Assembly (NCBI GenBank): GCA_946479395.1
Contig: CAMLFV010000034.1
Span: 1-17,303 of the forward strand
Direction of reading: 5' to 3'
Source of the DNA: an uncultured Flavobacterium sp.
GTDB taxonomy: Bacteria > Bacteroidota > Bacteroidia > Flavobacteriales > Flavobacteriaceae
DNA length: 17,303 nt
The position numbers were made by a program, and so were the translations under genes. Under the pieces are notes generated by a model. It saw only the letters and a program-made list of their open reading frames with translations. It ran no database searches and was not told where the DNA came from. Shown in pieces: positions 1 through 6,696 of the stretch; the stretch's first letter is position 1; every line of letters starts with the position of its first letter.

Positions 1-2
1 AA

Positions 3-386
3 TTTAAAGATCAAAAGATAAAAGAATATTTGGGTGATATCAATTATTTTCTGGAAGAGCGTAATGCAAGCGATATGCGCGATTTTGAACAGAAAAAGGA
101 TGCTAGTACCCAAGTGAAACAAGAAGTTGTTGTAAAACAGCAAAAATCACTTTCTTACGACGATCAAAAACGTTTAAAAACGTTGAATAATAAGTTAAGC
201 AAAGCAGAAAGTACTATTACAGATTTAGAAAAGAAGATTGCGAAGGCAGATTTAGAACTAGCTAAAGATTATGAAAAGTTAATGAACGATACCAAATGGT
301 TCACCGCTTACGAAAAATTAAAATCCGATTTGGATAAAACAATGGAAGACTGGGAAAAAACGCAGGAAGAAATTGATAGTTTATAA
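3..386 (+). CDS. ABC-F family ATP-binding protein, C-terminal fragment
   Basis: The reading frame is open from the left edge (first full codon at base 3) to TAA at 384-386, giving 127 residues, so the 5' part lies outside the window. The first visible residues contain EYLGDINYFLEE, which resembles the stretch after the second ATPase domain of Uup-like ABC-F proteins. A long charged region then ends in an apparent antiparallel coiled coil (roughly the last 75 residues, rich in K/E/L with heptad-like spacing), the usual Uup-type C-terminal domain that binds nucleic acid. ABC-F proteins are soluble ATPases acting on the ribosome rather than transporters. An ATG-like start at base 30 is not credible: that codon is TTG, inside the conserved EYLGD motif. 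The family call rests only on the C-terminus because the ATPase motifs are not visible. Confidence 0.8.
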   Translation, partial: FKDQKIKEYLGDINYFLEERNASDMRDFEQKKDASTQVKQEVVVKQQKSLSYDDQKRLKTLNNKLSKAESTITDLEKKIAKADLELAKDYEKLMNDTKWFTAYEKLKSDLDKTMEDWEKTQEEIDSL

Positions 387-416
387 AAAAAGCAAGGTTT
401 TAAACCTTGCTTTTTT
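386..416. terminator. Bidirectional intrinsic terminator between convergent genes
   Basis: A near-perfect inverted repeat has 15-base arms (386-400 and 402-416), with core AGCAAGGTTT / AAACCTTGCT. It is flanked by an A run on the left and a T run on the right, so both strands produce a hairpin followed by U residues. It overlaps the last base of the ABC-F stop codon and the first two bases of the stop codon of the minus-strand lipoprotein, so it can serve both convergent genes. Confidence 0.85.
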
Positions 417-1362
417 AGTATGTAACAGTATATTCGTAAAAACTTGGTACATTGTCTTTTTGTTCCCAATACTTGCCAGAATATTTTCTATAGGTAGTAT
501 ATTTATTGTCAATATACTGACTTAAATTATCTTCGGAACCAAATGAGATTCTCCTTAAATTTTCATGTATAAATTCGTATGATATAACCCATGTAGGAAC
601 TCTTCCGGTTTCATATTGAAAAAATTGATCCTTTAAAAAAAATGTCCAAAAAGTATAATCGAATTTAGCATCTAAAAAAGCTGATTTTTTTTCAGGATTA
701 CCATGAATTCCAAACTTTCTTCCTTTTTTAACCCAACCGCTAAAGTCAACATATTCTATGTCATAATACCCATTTTTACTTACTTGAATATGAGATCTTT
801 TTACATCGTCAAAAAGATTTGAACCACAATTTTGCGGATAAAAATTGTTCTCAAACAAACTACCACTAATAACATTGTTTGTATTTTTGTTAAAAATATC
901 ATCAGTAATTTCGGCTAAACTATTTACATAACTGTAATATACCGTATCTCTGTAGTCATCTAAACTATCAAAGTATTTTAATTCTACAAATTCGCTCTTT
1001 GTTTCAGAAGTATCGTGATTATAAGATTTTAATTCAAAACCTTTTGCTAAAGACAGTGTGTCTATGTATGTAATATTATATTCATAATCAATTTCTTTTT
1101 TGTTATTAACTGTAGAATTAATAACAACCTTAATAATTCTGTTTAAATTATCGTAGGTATAATAATTATCTGATGTGTAAAAAATAGAATCAAGATAGTT
1201 AAACTGCTTATATTGTATGTTTTTAGGAAGTTTTACATTTTTTATAGGTGTAGGGTTTTCAGGTTCTTCAACAATAGGTTGGTCATCAATTTTAATATCT
1301 TCATCTGGGTTAGAACAGCTAAATATTAAAAATATTAATAAGAAAGTGTAGAGATGTTTCAT
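415..1362 (-). CDS. Hypothetical lipoprotein, 315 aa
   Basis: I do not recognise the family. The N-terminus is a lipoprotein signal peptide: Lys2, a hydrophobic core, and the lipobox IFSC with the lipid-modified Cys at residue 16. The mature N-terminus is Ser/Asn/Pro followed by acidic residues and a Pro-rich linker (to about residue 42), typical of Bacteroidota lipoproteins tethered to the outer membrane. The rest is rich in Tyr, Asn and Asp, with repeated Y-x-Y/YDN-type patches suggesting a beta-rich extracytoplasmic fold; no enzyme motif is visible. It is separated from its upstream neighbour by a terminator, so it is probably a single-gene unit. An imperfect -7 element (TATATTCG at 1384-1391, one mismatch to TAnnTTTG) lies 21 nt upstream of the start. 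The gene is AT-rich even for this window and may be lineage-specific. Confidence 0.75.
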   Translation of the reverse strand: MKHLYTFLLIFLIFSCSNPDEDIKIDDQPIVEEPENPTPIKNVKLPKNIQYKQFNYLDSIFYTSDNYYTYDNLNRIIKVVINSTVNNKKEIDYEYNITYIDTLSLAKGFELKSYNHDTSETKSEFVELKYFDSLDDYRDTVYYSYVNSLAEITDDIFNKNTNNVISGSLFENNFYPQNCGSNLFDDVKRSHIQVSKNGYYDIEYVDFSGWVKKGRKFGIHGNPEKKSAFLDAKFDYTFWTFFLKDQFFQYETGRVPTWVISYEFIHENLRRISFGSEDNLSQYIDNKYTTYRKYSGKYWEQKDNVPSFYEYTVTY

Positions 1363-1398
1363 TGAATTTTAGTTAAATGTTTACGAATATAAAGAAAA

Positions 1399-1423
1399 AG
1401 CTCAAATATTAATAATTTGAGCT
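1399..1423 (-). terminator. Intrinsic terminator of the urocanase/DUF4136 unit
   Basis: Perfect 9-bp arms (AGCTCAAAT at 1399-1407 and ATTTGAGCT at 1415-1423) enclose a 7-nt loop. Read on the minus strand, the stem is followed by TTTTTCTTT. It lies just past the DUF4136 stop codon (1430-1432) and upstream of the next minus-strand gene. Confidence 0.8.
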
Positions 1424-1429
1424 CTGCTT

Positions 1430-1963
1430 TTATTTAGGAAACGTTTCTAAAACTTTTGTAACAAATTCTTTAATACGTTCTTCTTTCTTGCTTTGTTTGG
1501 TAGCTAAATAACCAGTTCCTTTTCCTTGCCAGATTAATTCTTTATTAGCGGCTTTTAAAACATCAATATAAAGAATACCTTGGGTTGATGTTGATACCGA
1601 TTGATAGCCTGGACCCATCATCCAAGGATTCCATCCCCACGGGCGGTACATGCCATAACCCCAACCGCCGTAAAATGTGTTTACGTTTACAATTTGTTTG
1701 GCATCGGTAAACAAATTAATCAGCAAATCAGGATTTTCACTTTTAGTAAAACCTTTTGCAGTTAGTTCTTCATCAATCGCTTTTAAAATACGCTTTTTAT
1801 CCAAGTCAGAAATATTGATTTTATCAACACCGTCTTTCATAAAAGCATACGTTTTAAACTGACTGAAATTTACGCTGCTGTCGTAATCTGTGCCAACTTG
1901 TACCGAACTGCACGAAGCCATAAAAAACAGCAACAGTAGAGGTAATAGTTTAAATAGTTTCAT
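1430..1963 (-). CDS. DUF4136 domain lipoprotein
   Basis: This is a 177-residue predicted lipoprotein. The signal peptide is very hydrophobic (LLPLLLLFFMASC) with the lipid Cys at residue 18 and no acidic residues directly after it, so it probably faces the periplasm. The mature part fits DUF4136: an early D-Y-D-x-x-x-N-F motif leading to F-K-T-Y-A-F (about 26-41), a helical region with LDKKRILKAIDEEL (54-67), NPDLLI, then a Gly/Trp/Tyr/Pro-rich loop (about 95-121), a beta-strand GILYIDVLKA, and I-W-Q-G-K-G-T-G (144-151). The domain's function is unknown. The start is only 6 bp past the urocanase stop, so the two are probably co-transcribed, although no functional link to histidine degradation is apparent. 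Confidence 0.85.
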   Translation of the reverse strand: MKLFKLLPLLLLFFMASCSSVQVGTDYDSSVNFSQFKTYAFMKDGVDKINISDLDKKRILKAIDEELTAKGFTKSENPDLLINLFTDAKQIVNVNTFYGGWGYGMYRPWGWNPWMMGPGYQSVSTSTQGILYIDVLKAANKELIWQGKGTGYLATKQSKKEERIKEFVTKVLETFPK

Positions 1964-1969
1964 AATATT

Positions 1970-4138
1970 TTAGTTTAATAAATTGTCGTCAACTAAATTT
2001 GGCAAGGTGACTTTTAATAAAGGTTCCGCTTCCATTGCACGTTTTATTGCAAATACAGCGCCTTCATTTCTTGCCCAACTTCTGCGAGATATTCCATTAT
2101 TAACATCCCAGAAAAGCATCGATTTTAAGCGTTGTTCCGCTTCTAAAGTACCATCAAGAAGCATACCAAAACCTCCATTAATTACTTCGCCCCAGCCAAC
2201 GCCACCGCCGTTGTGAATAGAAACCCAAGTTGCACCACGGAAACTGTCACCAATTACGTTGTGAATTGCCATATCGGCTGTAAATCGAGATCCGTCATAA
2301 ATATTCGATGTTTCACGATAAGGAGAATCTGTTCCCGATACATCATGATGATCGCGACCCAAAACCACCGGACCAATTTTTCCTTCTTTAATTGCATCGT
2401 TGAACGCTTTTGCAATATTGGTTCTTCCTTCGGCATCGGCATATAAAATACGCGCTTGAGATCCTACCACCAATTTGTTTTCTTGTGCACCACGAATCCA
2501 TTGAATGTTGTCTTTCATTTGCTGTTGAATTTCCTCTGGAGATGTTTTTATCATTTCCTCTAAAACTTCACAAGCTATATCGTCGGTTTTTTGTAAATCT
2601 TCCGGATTGTTGCTCGCACAAACCCAACGGAAAGGTCCAAAACCATAATCGAAACACATTGGTCCCATAATGTCTTGAACGTATGATGGGTATTTGAATT
2701 CGCGTCCCAATGTTGGATTAGGGTTCATTACATCGGCTCCGGCACGCGAAGCTTCTAATAAAAAGGCATTTCCGTAATCAAAAAAGTACGTGCCTTTTGC
2801 TGTGTGTTTGTTTATTGCAATTGCATGACGGCGTAATGTTTCCTGAACTTTTCTTTTAAATAATTCCGGTTGATCTGCCATCATTTGGTTGGCTTCTTCA
2901 AACGACATTCCTACAGGATAATATCCACCAGCCCAAGGGTTATGGAGCGACGTTTGATCGGATCCTAAATCGATCGTAACATTTTCCTGATCGAATTTTT
3001 CCCAAACATCTACCACATTTCCTAAATAAGCAATAGAAACTACTTCGTTATTAGCCTGTGCCTTTTTAACGCGATCTACCAATTGATCTAAATCTTCAAT
3101 CACTTCGTGAATCCAACCTTGACTATGGCGAATTTTTGTAATTTTAGGGTTCACTTCTGCACAAACCGTAATACAGCCGGCAATAGTTCCTGCTTTTGGT
3201 TGTGCACCGCTCATTCCGCCTAAACCAGAAGTTACAAACAAGTTGCCTTTTGGTTCTTTGCCAATTTTTCTAAAACCGTTTAAAACCGTAATGGTTGTAC
3301 CGTGCACAATTCCTTGCGGACCAATATACATATACGATCCGGCAGTCATTTGTCCGTATTGCGTAACTCCTAACGCGTTGAATTTTTCCCAATCGTCTGG
3401 TTTTGAATAATTAGGAATCATCATACCATTAGTGACAACAACTCTCGGTGCATTTTTATGCGATGGAAACAAACCCATTGGGTGACCAGAGTACATAACC
3501 AATGTTTGCTCATCGGTCATTTCGCCCAAATATTTCATGGTTAACAGATATTGCGCCCAATTGCTGAACACGCCTCCGTTACCACCGTATGTAATTAATT
3601 CGTGCGGGTGTTGCGCCACAGCATAATCCAGATTGTTCTGAATCATCATTTGTATGGCTTTTGCCTGCAATGATTTTCCCGGATATTCGTTAATATCACG
3701 AGCGTACATGCGGTATTTCGGACGAAAACGGTACATGTAAATGCGCCCGTATTTTTCTAATTCTTCCTTAAATTCAGGTATCAGCGTTTCGTGATGTTGC
3801 GGCTCAAAATAGCGTAACGCATTCCGTAATGCCAATGTTTTTTCTTCTGCCGATAATATTTCTTTACGCTTTGGTGCGTGATTAATGGTAGCGTCGTATA
3901 AAGCTTTTGGTGGCAATTGTGCCGGAATTCCCTGAAGAATTTCTTCTTGAAACGTCATAGTTCGTGGTTTTGTTTTTTTCTTAATTTGATCGATTAATTT
4001 ACTAAATCCGTAAGGACAGTGTTTGCATCCACTCATGCAACAATGTCCACGATTTAAAAGATATTTTTCAGTAAAGATTCTAAAACCTTTGGCTGAAAGG
4101 TAATAATCTTCTCCTTCAATTAATTCTTTTCTAAACAT
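1970..4138 (-). CDS. hutU: Urocanate hydratase, long form, with N-terminal DUF5522-like Cys-rich domain
   Basis: Urocanase catalyses the NAD+-dependent hydration of urocanate to imidazolone propionate, the second step of histidine degradation in the cytosol. Residues about 61-722 form the long urocanase type found in Bacteroidota and animals (about 660-675 aa) rather than the 555-aa type. Visible motifs are YGGNGGVFSNW (184-194), YGQMTAGSYMYIGPQG (261-276), SGLGGMSGAQPKAG (304-317), GRDHHDVSGTDSPYRE (594-609) and HNGGGVGWGEVINGG (642-656). Residues 1-60 are an in-frame extra domain with E-G-x-D-Y-Y-L, F-T-E-x-Y and C33-C34-x3-C38-x2-C41-P, as in DUF5522, probably a metal-binding knuckle. A plain urocanase could start at Met61 (3956-3958), but the frame is open and conserved-looking from Met1 and a -7-like element lies just before Met1, so I keep the long start. 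No hutH, hutI or hutG is in the window. The annotation as urocanase is secure; the single-polypeptide fusion is read directly from the sequence. Confidence 0.95.
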   Translation of the reverse strand: MFRKELIEGEDYYLSAKGFRIFTEKYLLNRGHCCMSGCKHCPYGFSKLIDQIKKKTKPRTMTFQEEILQGIPAQLPPKALYDATINHAPKRKEILSAEEKTLALRNALRYFEPQHHETLIPEFKEELEKYGRIYMYRFRPKYRMYARDINEYPGKSLQAKAIQMMIQNNLDYAVAQHPHELITYGGNGGVFSNWAQYLLTMKYLGEMTDEQTLVMYSGHPMGLFPSHKNAPRVVVTNGMMIPNYSKPDDWEKFNALGVTQYGQMTAGSYMYIGPQGIVHGTTITVLNGFRKIGKEPKGNLFVTSGLGGMSGAQPKAGTIAGCITVCAEVNPKITKIRHSQGWIHEVIEDLDQLVDRVKKAQANNEVVSIAYLGNVVDVWEKFDQENVTIDLGSDQTSLHNPWAGGYYPVGMSFEEANQMMADQPELFKRKVQETLRRHAIAINKHTAKGTYFFDYGNAFLLEASRAGADVMNPNPTLGREFKYPSYVQDIMGPMCFDYGFGPFRWVCASNNPEDLQKTDDIACEVLEEMIKTSPEEIQQQMKDNIQWIRGAQENKLVVGSQARILYADAEGRTNIAKAFNDAIKEGKIGPVVLGRDHHDVSGTDSPYRETSNIYDGSRFTADMAIHNVIGDSFRGATWVSIHNGGGVGWGEVINGGFGMLLDGTLEAEQRLKSMLFWDVNNGISRRSWARNEGAVFAIKRAMEAEPLLKVTLPNLVDDNLLN

Positions 4139-4143
4139 AACTA

Positions 4144-4151
4144 CAAATTTA
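4144..4151 (-). promoter_or_regulatory. Candidate -7 element for the urocanase gene
   Basis: On the minus strand the sequence is TAAATTTG, an exact match to the Bacteroidota -7 consensus TAnnTTTG. It ends 5 nt upstream of the ATG at 4138. No clear -33 TTTG is found at the expected spacing. If used, the transcript would have almost no leader. Confidence 0.4.
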
Positions 4152-4229
4152 GTGAATTTAGGTTAATAAAAAATGAGTTATAAATCAGTTCTATAATTTA
4201 TAAACGAGTCTTTTTGTCTTAAAATGTTA

Positions 4230-4259
4230 AAAAAAATAGCTATATGTAGCTATTTTTTT
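4230..4259. terminator. Perfect hairpin with A/T flanks in divergent intergenic region
   Basis: Thirteen-base perfect arms (4230-4242 and 4247-4259; core TAGCTA preceded by A7 and followed by T7) enclose the loop TATG. The structure would act as an intrinsic terminator in either direction. It is odd because the flanking genes diverge from this region and no gene reads into it. It may insulate the two promoters from stray or antisense transcription. The rest of the 180-bp gap 4139-4318 holds only the two candidate promoter elements. Confidence 0.6.
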
Positions 4260-4275
4260 GATGTGAAAGAAGCCT

Positions 4276-4283
4276 TATTTTTG
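4276..4283 (+). promoter_or_regulatory. Candidate -7 element for the 644-aa lipoprotein
   Basis: TATTTTTG matches TAnnTTTG exactly and lies 35 nt upstream of the ATG at 4319, a normal leader length. A TTTG at 4257-4260, at the end of the hairpin T run, lies 15 nt upstream; that is shorter than the usual -33 to -7 spacing, so the -33 assignment is doubtful. Confidence 0.5.
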
Positions 4284-4318
4284 TATAAAGGAATTAATAA
4301 TTTTAAACAATAAAAAAT

Positions 4319-6253
4319 ATGAAACATTTTTATCTTTATTTGATGGTTATCATTGGTATAATGTTTTTGAATGGTTGTTCAAAAGATGATGATAACATAG
4401 AGCAAACCAAAACAGAAGTTGTTCTGCCTAAAGAGGTTTACAGGTTGCAAATTGTAGAGGCTAAATTTTCAGAACCGCTTTCTTCTCAAGAAGAATACAA
4501 TGGAAATTTAGGCGGAACTCCGATTAAGCTGGTACGTGCAGACGAACATACGTTATTTTTTTATATTCCGGGTGAAATTGCTGTTGGTGAAATGGTTTTT
4601 ACAATACCGCAGCTAAAAGTTTCTAATTCGGTTTACGTAAAAAATCAAGAGCTTAAAGGTAGTGCAGAAACTGTTTTACAACCCTTTTTTGAAAAAACAA
4701 CTCCTGAGTACCAGCAGATTTCAACACCAGAATACGCAGATTATTTAACAACGGTTAATACCGCATTTAACGATTATTATAAAACACTTTCACAGGAAGA
4801 AAAAGATGAAATGGCGTTATTTTATCAAGTTAACGAAGATTTTCTTTCAGAAATTTTAAACGTATCTCTTGAAAAAAAAGATGCGGTAAAAGATGTCTTT
4901 ATACTTGTTCAAAAACATAAATTGGCAGTTGCCCTTTTAGTTGGTGGAGGTGTGGCAGCTTTTTTTAATCCTCTTGTTGGTGGAGTAATTTTTACAATAG
5001 GTGCTGTAAAAGCATTAGAAAATGATGGGTTATTAGCAGAGGGTTATAATATTGTAATTAAAGACGTTAAAAATAATGGATTGCTTGATAAACCCGTTCA
5101 TAAACTATTTGGTACACAAGAAGATCTTGTATTTATAAATGAAAACTTACGAAATGTAGATTTAGTTGTTGAGCGAAGAAATATAATTGCAAGCGATCGT
5201 AATAGTAGTGCAGTTGGTTTGGTAACTTTTTTCGACGCACACGATACGCTATTCGGCTTTGCAAGAAAAATAAATGAAGAAATAACCGCTCGTAGAGATA
5301 ATTGGTTCTTTTCAAAGATTCCACTGATTCCTGTGCATGAACTTCCTTCTACAACCGAAACAGAAACTACTGCTTTAACAGAAGAAGCCTTTGGTTACAT
5401 GACCTTTAGTGTTGCCGATAGCAATGTAAAAATAACCGAATCAAAGTTTGAAAATGGTACTATTCGTATGAAAATGACTATTCTAAATCCTGCTACTGTT
5501 ACAGGTAATAGTATTAAAACACAATTAAATTATACATATAAAGAAGAGTTTAGCAATGTGAGTGGAAGTTTTCCTATAGAAGTAGAGTTAGAAGAAGAGT
5601 ATAATTACCAACTTCAAATAGGAGATTATAATCCAGATTATAATTTAATAACTCCTCAGCAAACACTAAATCAAGGGCAAAGTGTTTCATTCCCAAATTA
5701 TATGGTTCAAATGGTAAGATTGTTGTTAGATGGGCAACCTGTTAATGTGGGGCAACACGGTTTGCCTTGGGTACAGATTCCTTTCGGAATAACTCCTGTT
5801 TCTGGTGCCTCAATCAACGATCAAAATTACACTTTTACTGTTTATGATCACACAAACAATAGAAATGTAACTTTTCACTTAAACCTAACATTAACTAATC
5901 AGGCTTATTCACAATTGGTTGGAAAAACATTGGAAATAGGAAGCGGAACAATAAAAAAATATGTAACATTTAATTCAAATGGAACTTGTACTAGTGTTTT
6001 TGGTGACGGGAGTAATGGCGTTTACCCTACCAGTTATCAATGGTTTGGTAGTGTAATATCGCCGTCATACGAAGACTGTTCAGCAGCAGGAGGTAATGGA
6101 ATTATAACAACAAAAATTATTGGAGTAGTTTATTTACCAGAAGGTAATAGCGTAACTGTTCCAAATTATATTTTGATTGAAGAAGGAGGTACATTCAGAG
6201 CAAATAGTTTTTATGGGTGCTCAAATACTCTTAATTACATCCCTGTGCAGTAA
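4319..6253 (+). CDS. Large lipoprotein of unknown function, predicted surface exposed
   Basis: I do not recognise this 644-residue protein. The signal peptide ends in the lipobox FLNGC with the lipid Cys at residue 20, followed by S-K-D-D-D-N, which resembles the acidic lipoprotein export signal of Flavobacteriia that directs lipoproteins to the cell surface. Residues about 35-110 look beta-rich (an IPT/Ig-like feel: repeated V-x-F-x-I-P strands). Residues 125-200 are charged and helical. Residues 202-232 form a hydrophobic glycine-rich stretch (LLVGGGVAAFF and GGVIFTIGA) long enough for a membrane helix or hairpin. About 360-525 contain further beta-strands. The C-terminal region (about 528-644) starts with LVGKTLEIGSG, has Cys557, Cys587 and Cys634, and ends in a small beta domain. 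It is transcribed alone, with its own promoter-like element and a strong terminator after it. Confidence 0.75.
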   Translation: MKHFYLYLMVIIGIMFLNGCSKDDDNIEQTKTEVVLPKEVYRLQIVEAKFSEPLSSQEEYNGNLGGTPIKLVRADEHTLFFYIPGEIAVGEMVFTIPQLKVSNSVYVKNQELKGSAETVLQPFFEKTTPEYQQISTPEYADYLTTVNTAFNDYYKTLSQEEKDEMALFYQVNEDFLSEILNVSLEKKDAVKDVFILVQKHKLAVALLVGGGVAAFFNPLVGGVIFTIGAVKALENDGLLAEGYNIVIKDVKNNGLLDKPVHKLFGTQEDLVFINENLRNVDLVVERRNIIASDRNSSAVGLVTFFDAHDTLFGFARKINEEITARRDNWFFSKIPLIPVHELPSTTETETTALTEEAFGYMTFSVADSNVKITESKFENGTIRMKMTILNPATVTGNSIKTQLNYTYKEEFSNVSGSFPIEVELEEEYNYQLQIGDYNPDYNLITPQQTLNQGQSVSFPNYMVQMVRLLLDGQPVNVGQHGLPWVQIPFGITPVSGASINDQNYTFTVYDHTNNRNVTFHLNLTLTNQAYSQLVGKTLEIGSGTIKKYVTFNSNGTCTSVFGDGSNGVYPTSYQWFGSVISPSYEDCSAAGGNGIITTKIIGVVYLPEGNSVTVPNYILIEEGGTFRANSFYGCSNTLNYIPVQ

Positions 6254-6305
6254 TTATTTATTTTTAGGAAAACTTTAAAAAGAAAAATTATTTAATAATA
6301 ACTGT

Positions 6306-6348
6306 CCCCGCCGAAGTCTTAAATTTTGGTGGGGTTTTAATTTTATTT
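6306..6348 (+). terminator. Intrinsic terminator after the 644-aa lipoprotein gene
   Basis: CCCCGCCGAA (6306-6315) pairs with TTTTGGTGGGG (6324-6334), with two G-T wobbles, and is followed by TTTTAATTTTATTT. This is a GC-rich stem in an otherwise AT-rich spacer, about 50 bp past the stop codon. Confidence 0.8.
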
Positions 6349-6357
6349 ACTTTCTTG

Positions 6358-6365
6358 TAAATTTG
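6358..6365 (+). promoter_or_regulatory. Candidate -7 element of the hemL operon
   Basis: TAAATTTG exactly matches TAnnTTTG and lies 4 nt before the ATG at 6370, between the preceding terminator and the operon's first gene. No -33 TTTG stands at the expected distance. If real, the first mRNA would be leaderless or nearly so. Confidence 0.45.
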
Positions 6366-6369
6366 CCTT

Positions 6370-6696
6370 ATGCGATTAATAATTTCTAAATTTTGGGTGC
6401 CAAAAGGTTTTTCGGGTATAACATTATATCCGTTTGTTTTTGCACGCGAAAATTATTTGCGCACACATAAAAGCTTTATTAATCACGAAAAAATACATTT
6501 GCGCCAACAGGTAGAATTATTAATTGTTTTATTTTTTATTTGGTATGCTTTAGAATTTTTTGTTCGGTTGATTCAATTTAGAAACAGAAAAAAAGCGTAT
6601 CGAAATATTTCTTTTGAACGGGAAGCTTATGCAAACGAATCGAATGCAGATTATCTTGCTAACCGAAAATTCTTTTCTTTTTTCCACTATTTATGA
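6370..6696 (+). CDS. Small membrane protein with HExxH zinc-peptidase-like motif
   Basis: This is a 108-residue protein of no family I can name with certainty. It contains H39-E40-K41-I42-H43 (HExxH), preceded by a short N-terminal segment with aromatic and basic residues. One hydrophobic helix follows (about 49-68, LLIVLFFIWYALEFFVRLI), then a basic patch and F-E-R-E-A-Y-A-N-E (82-90), whose Glu could supply a third zinc ligand as in gluzincins. The order HExxH, hydrophobic helix, E-x-x-A resembles a stripped-down M48/M56-like core, but the protein is far shorter than those families. There is no signal peptide. It is the first gene of the operon, and its TGA overlaps the next ATG (ATGA). Peptidase activity is inferred from the motif alone; it could instead be a structural zinc protein. 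Confidence 0.75.
   Translation: MRLIISKFWVPKGFSGITLYPFVFARENYLRTHKSFINHEKIHLRQQVELLIVLFFIWYALEFFVRLIQFRNRKKAYRNISFEREAYANESNADYLANRKFFSFFHYL

Noticed and set aside
30..32. Start codon for a small 118-aa gene at the left edge
   Set aside because: The codon is TTG within the EYLGD motif of a longer protein, and the frame is open to the window edge.
1983..2670. Plus-strand open frames opposite the urocanase gene (1983-2216, 2213-2446, 2410-2670)
   Set aside because: They are antisense shadows of a well-conserved enzyme, with no plausible protein features.
4319..6253. A toxin/immunity or defence system around the large lipoprotein
   Set aside because: The gene stands alone between terminators with no small partner gene; the hydrophobic stretch alone does not support a toxin call.
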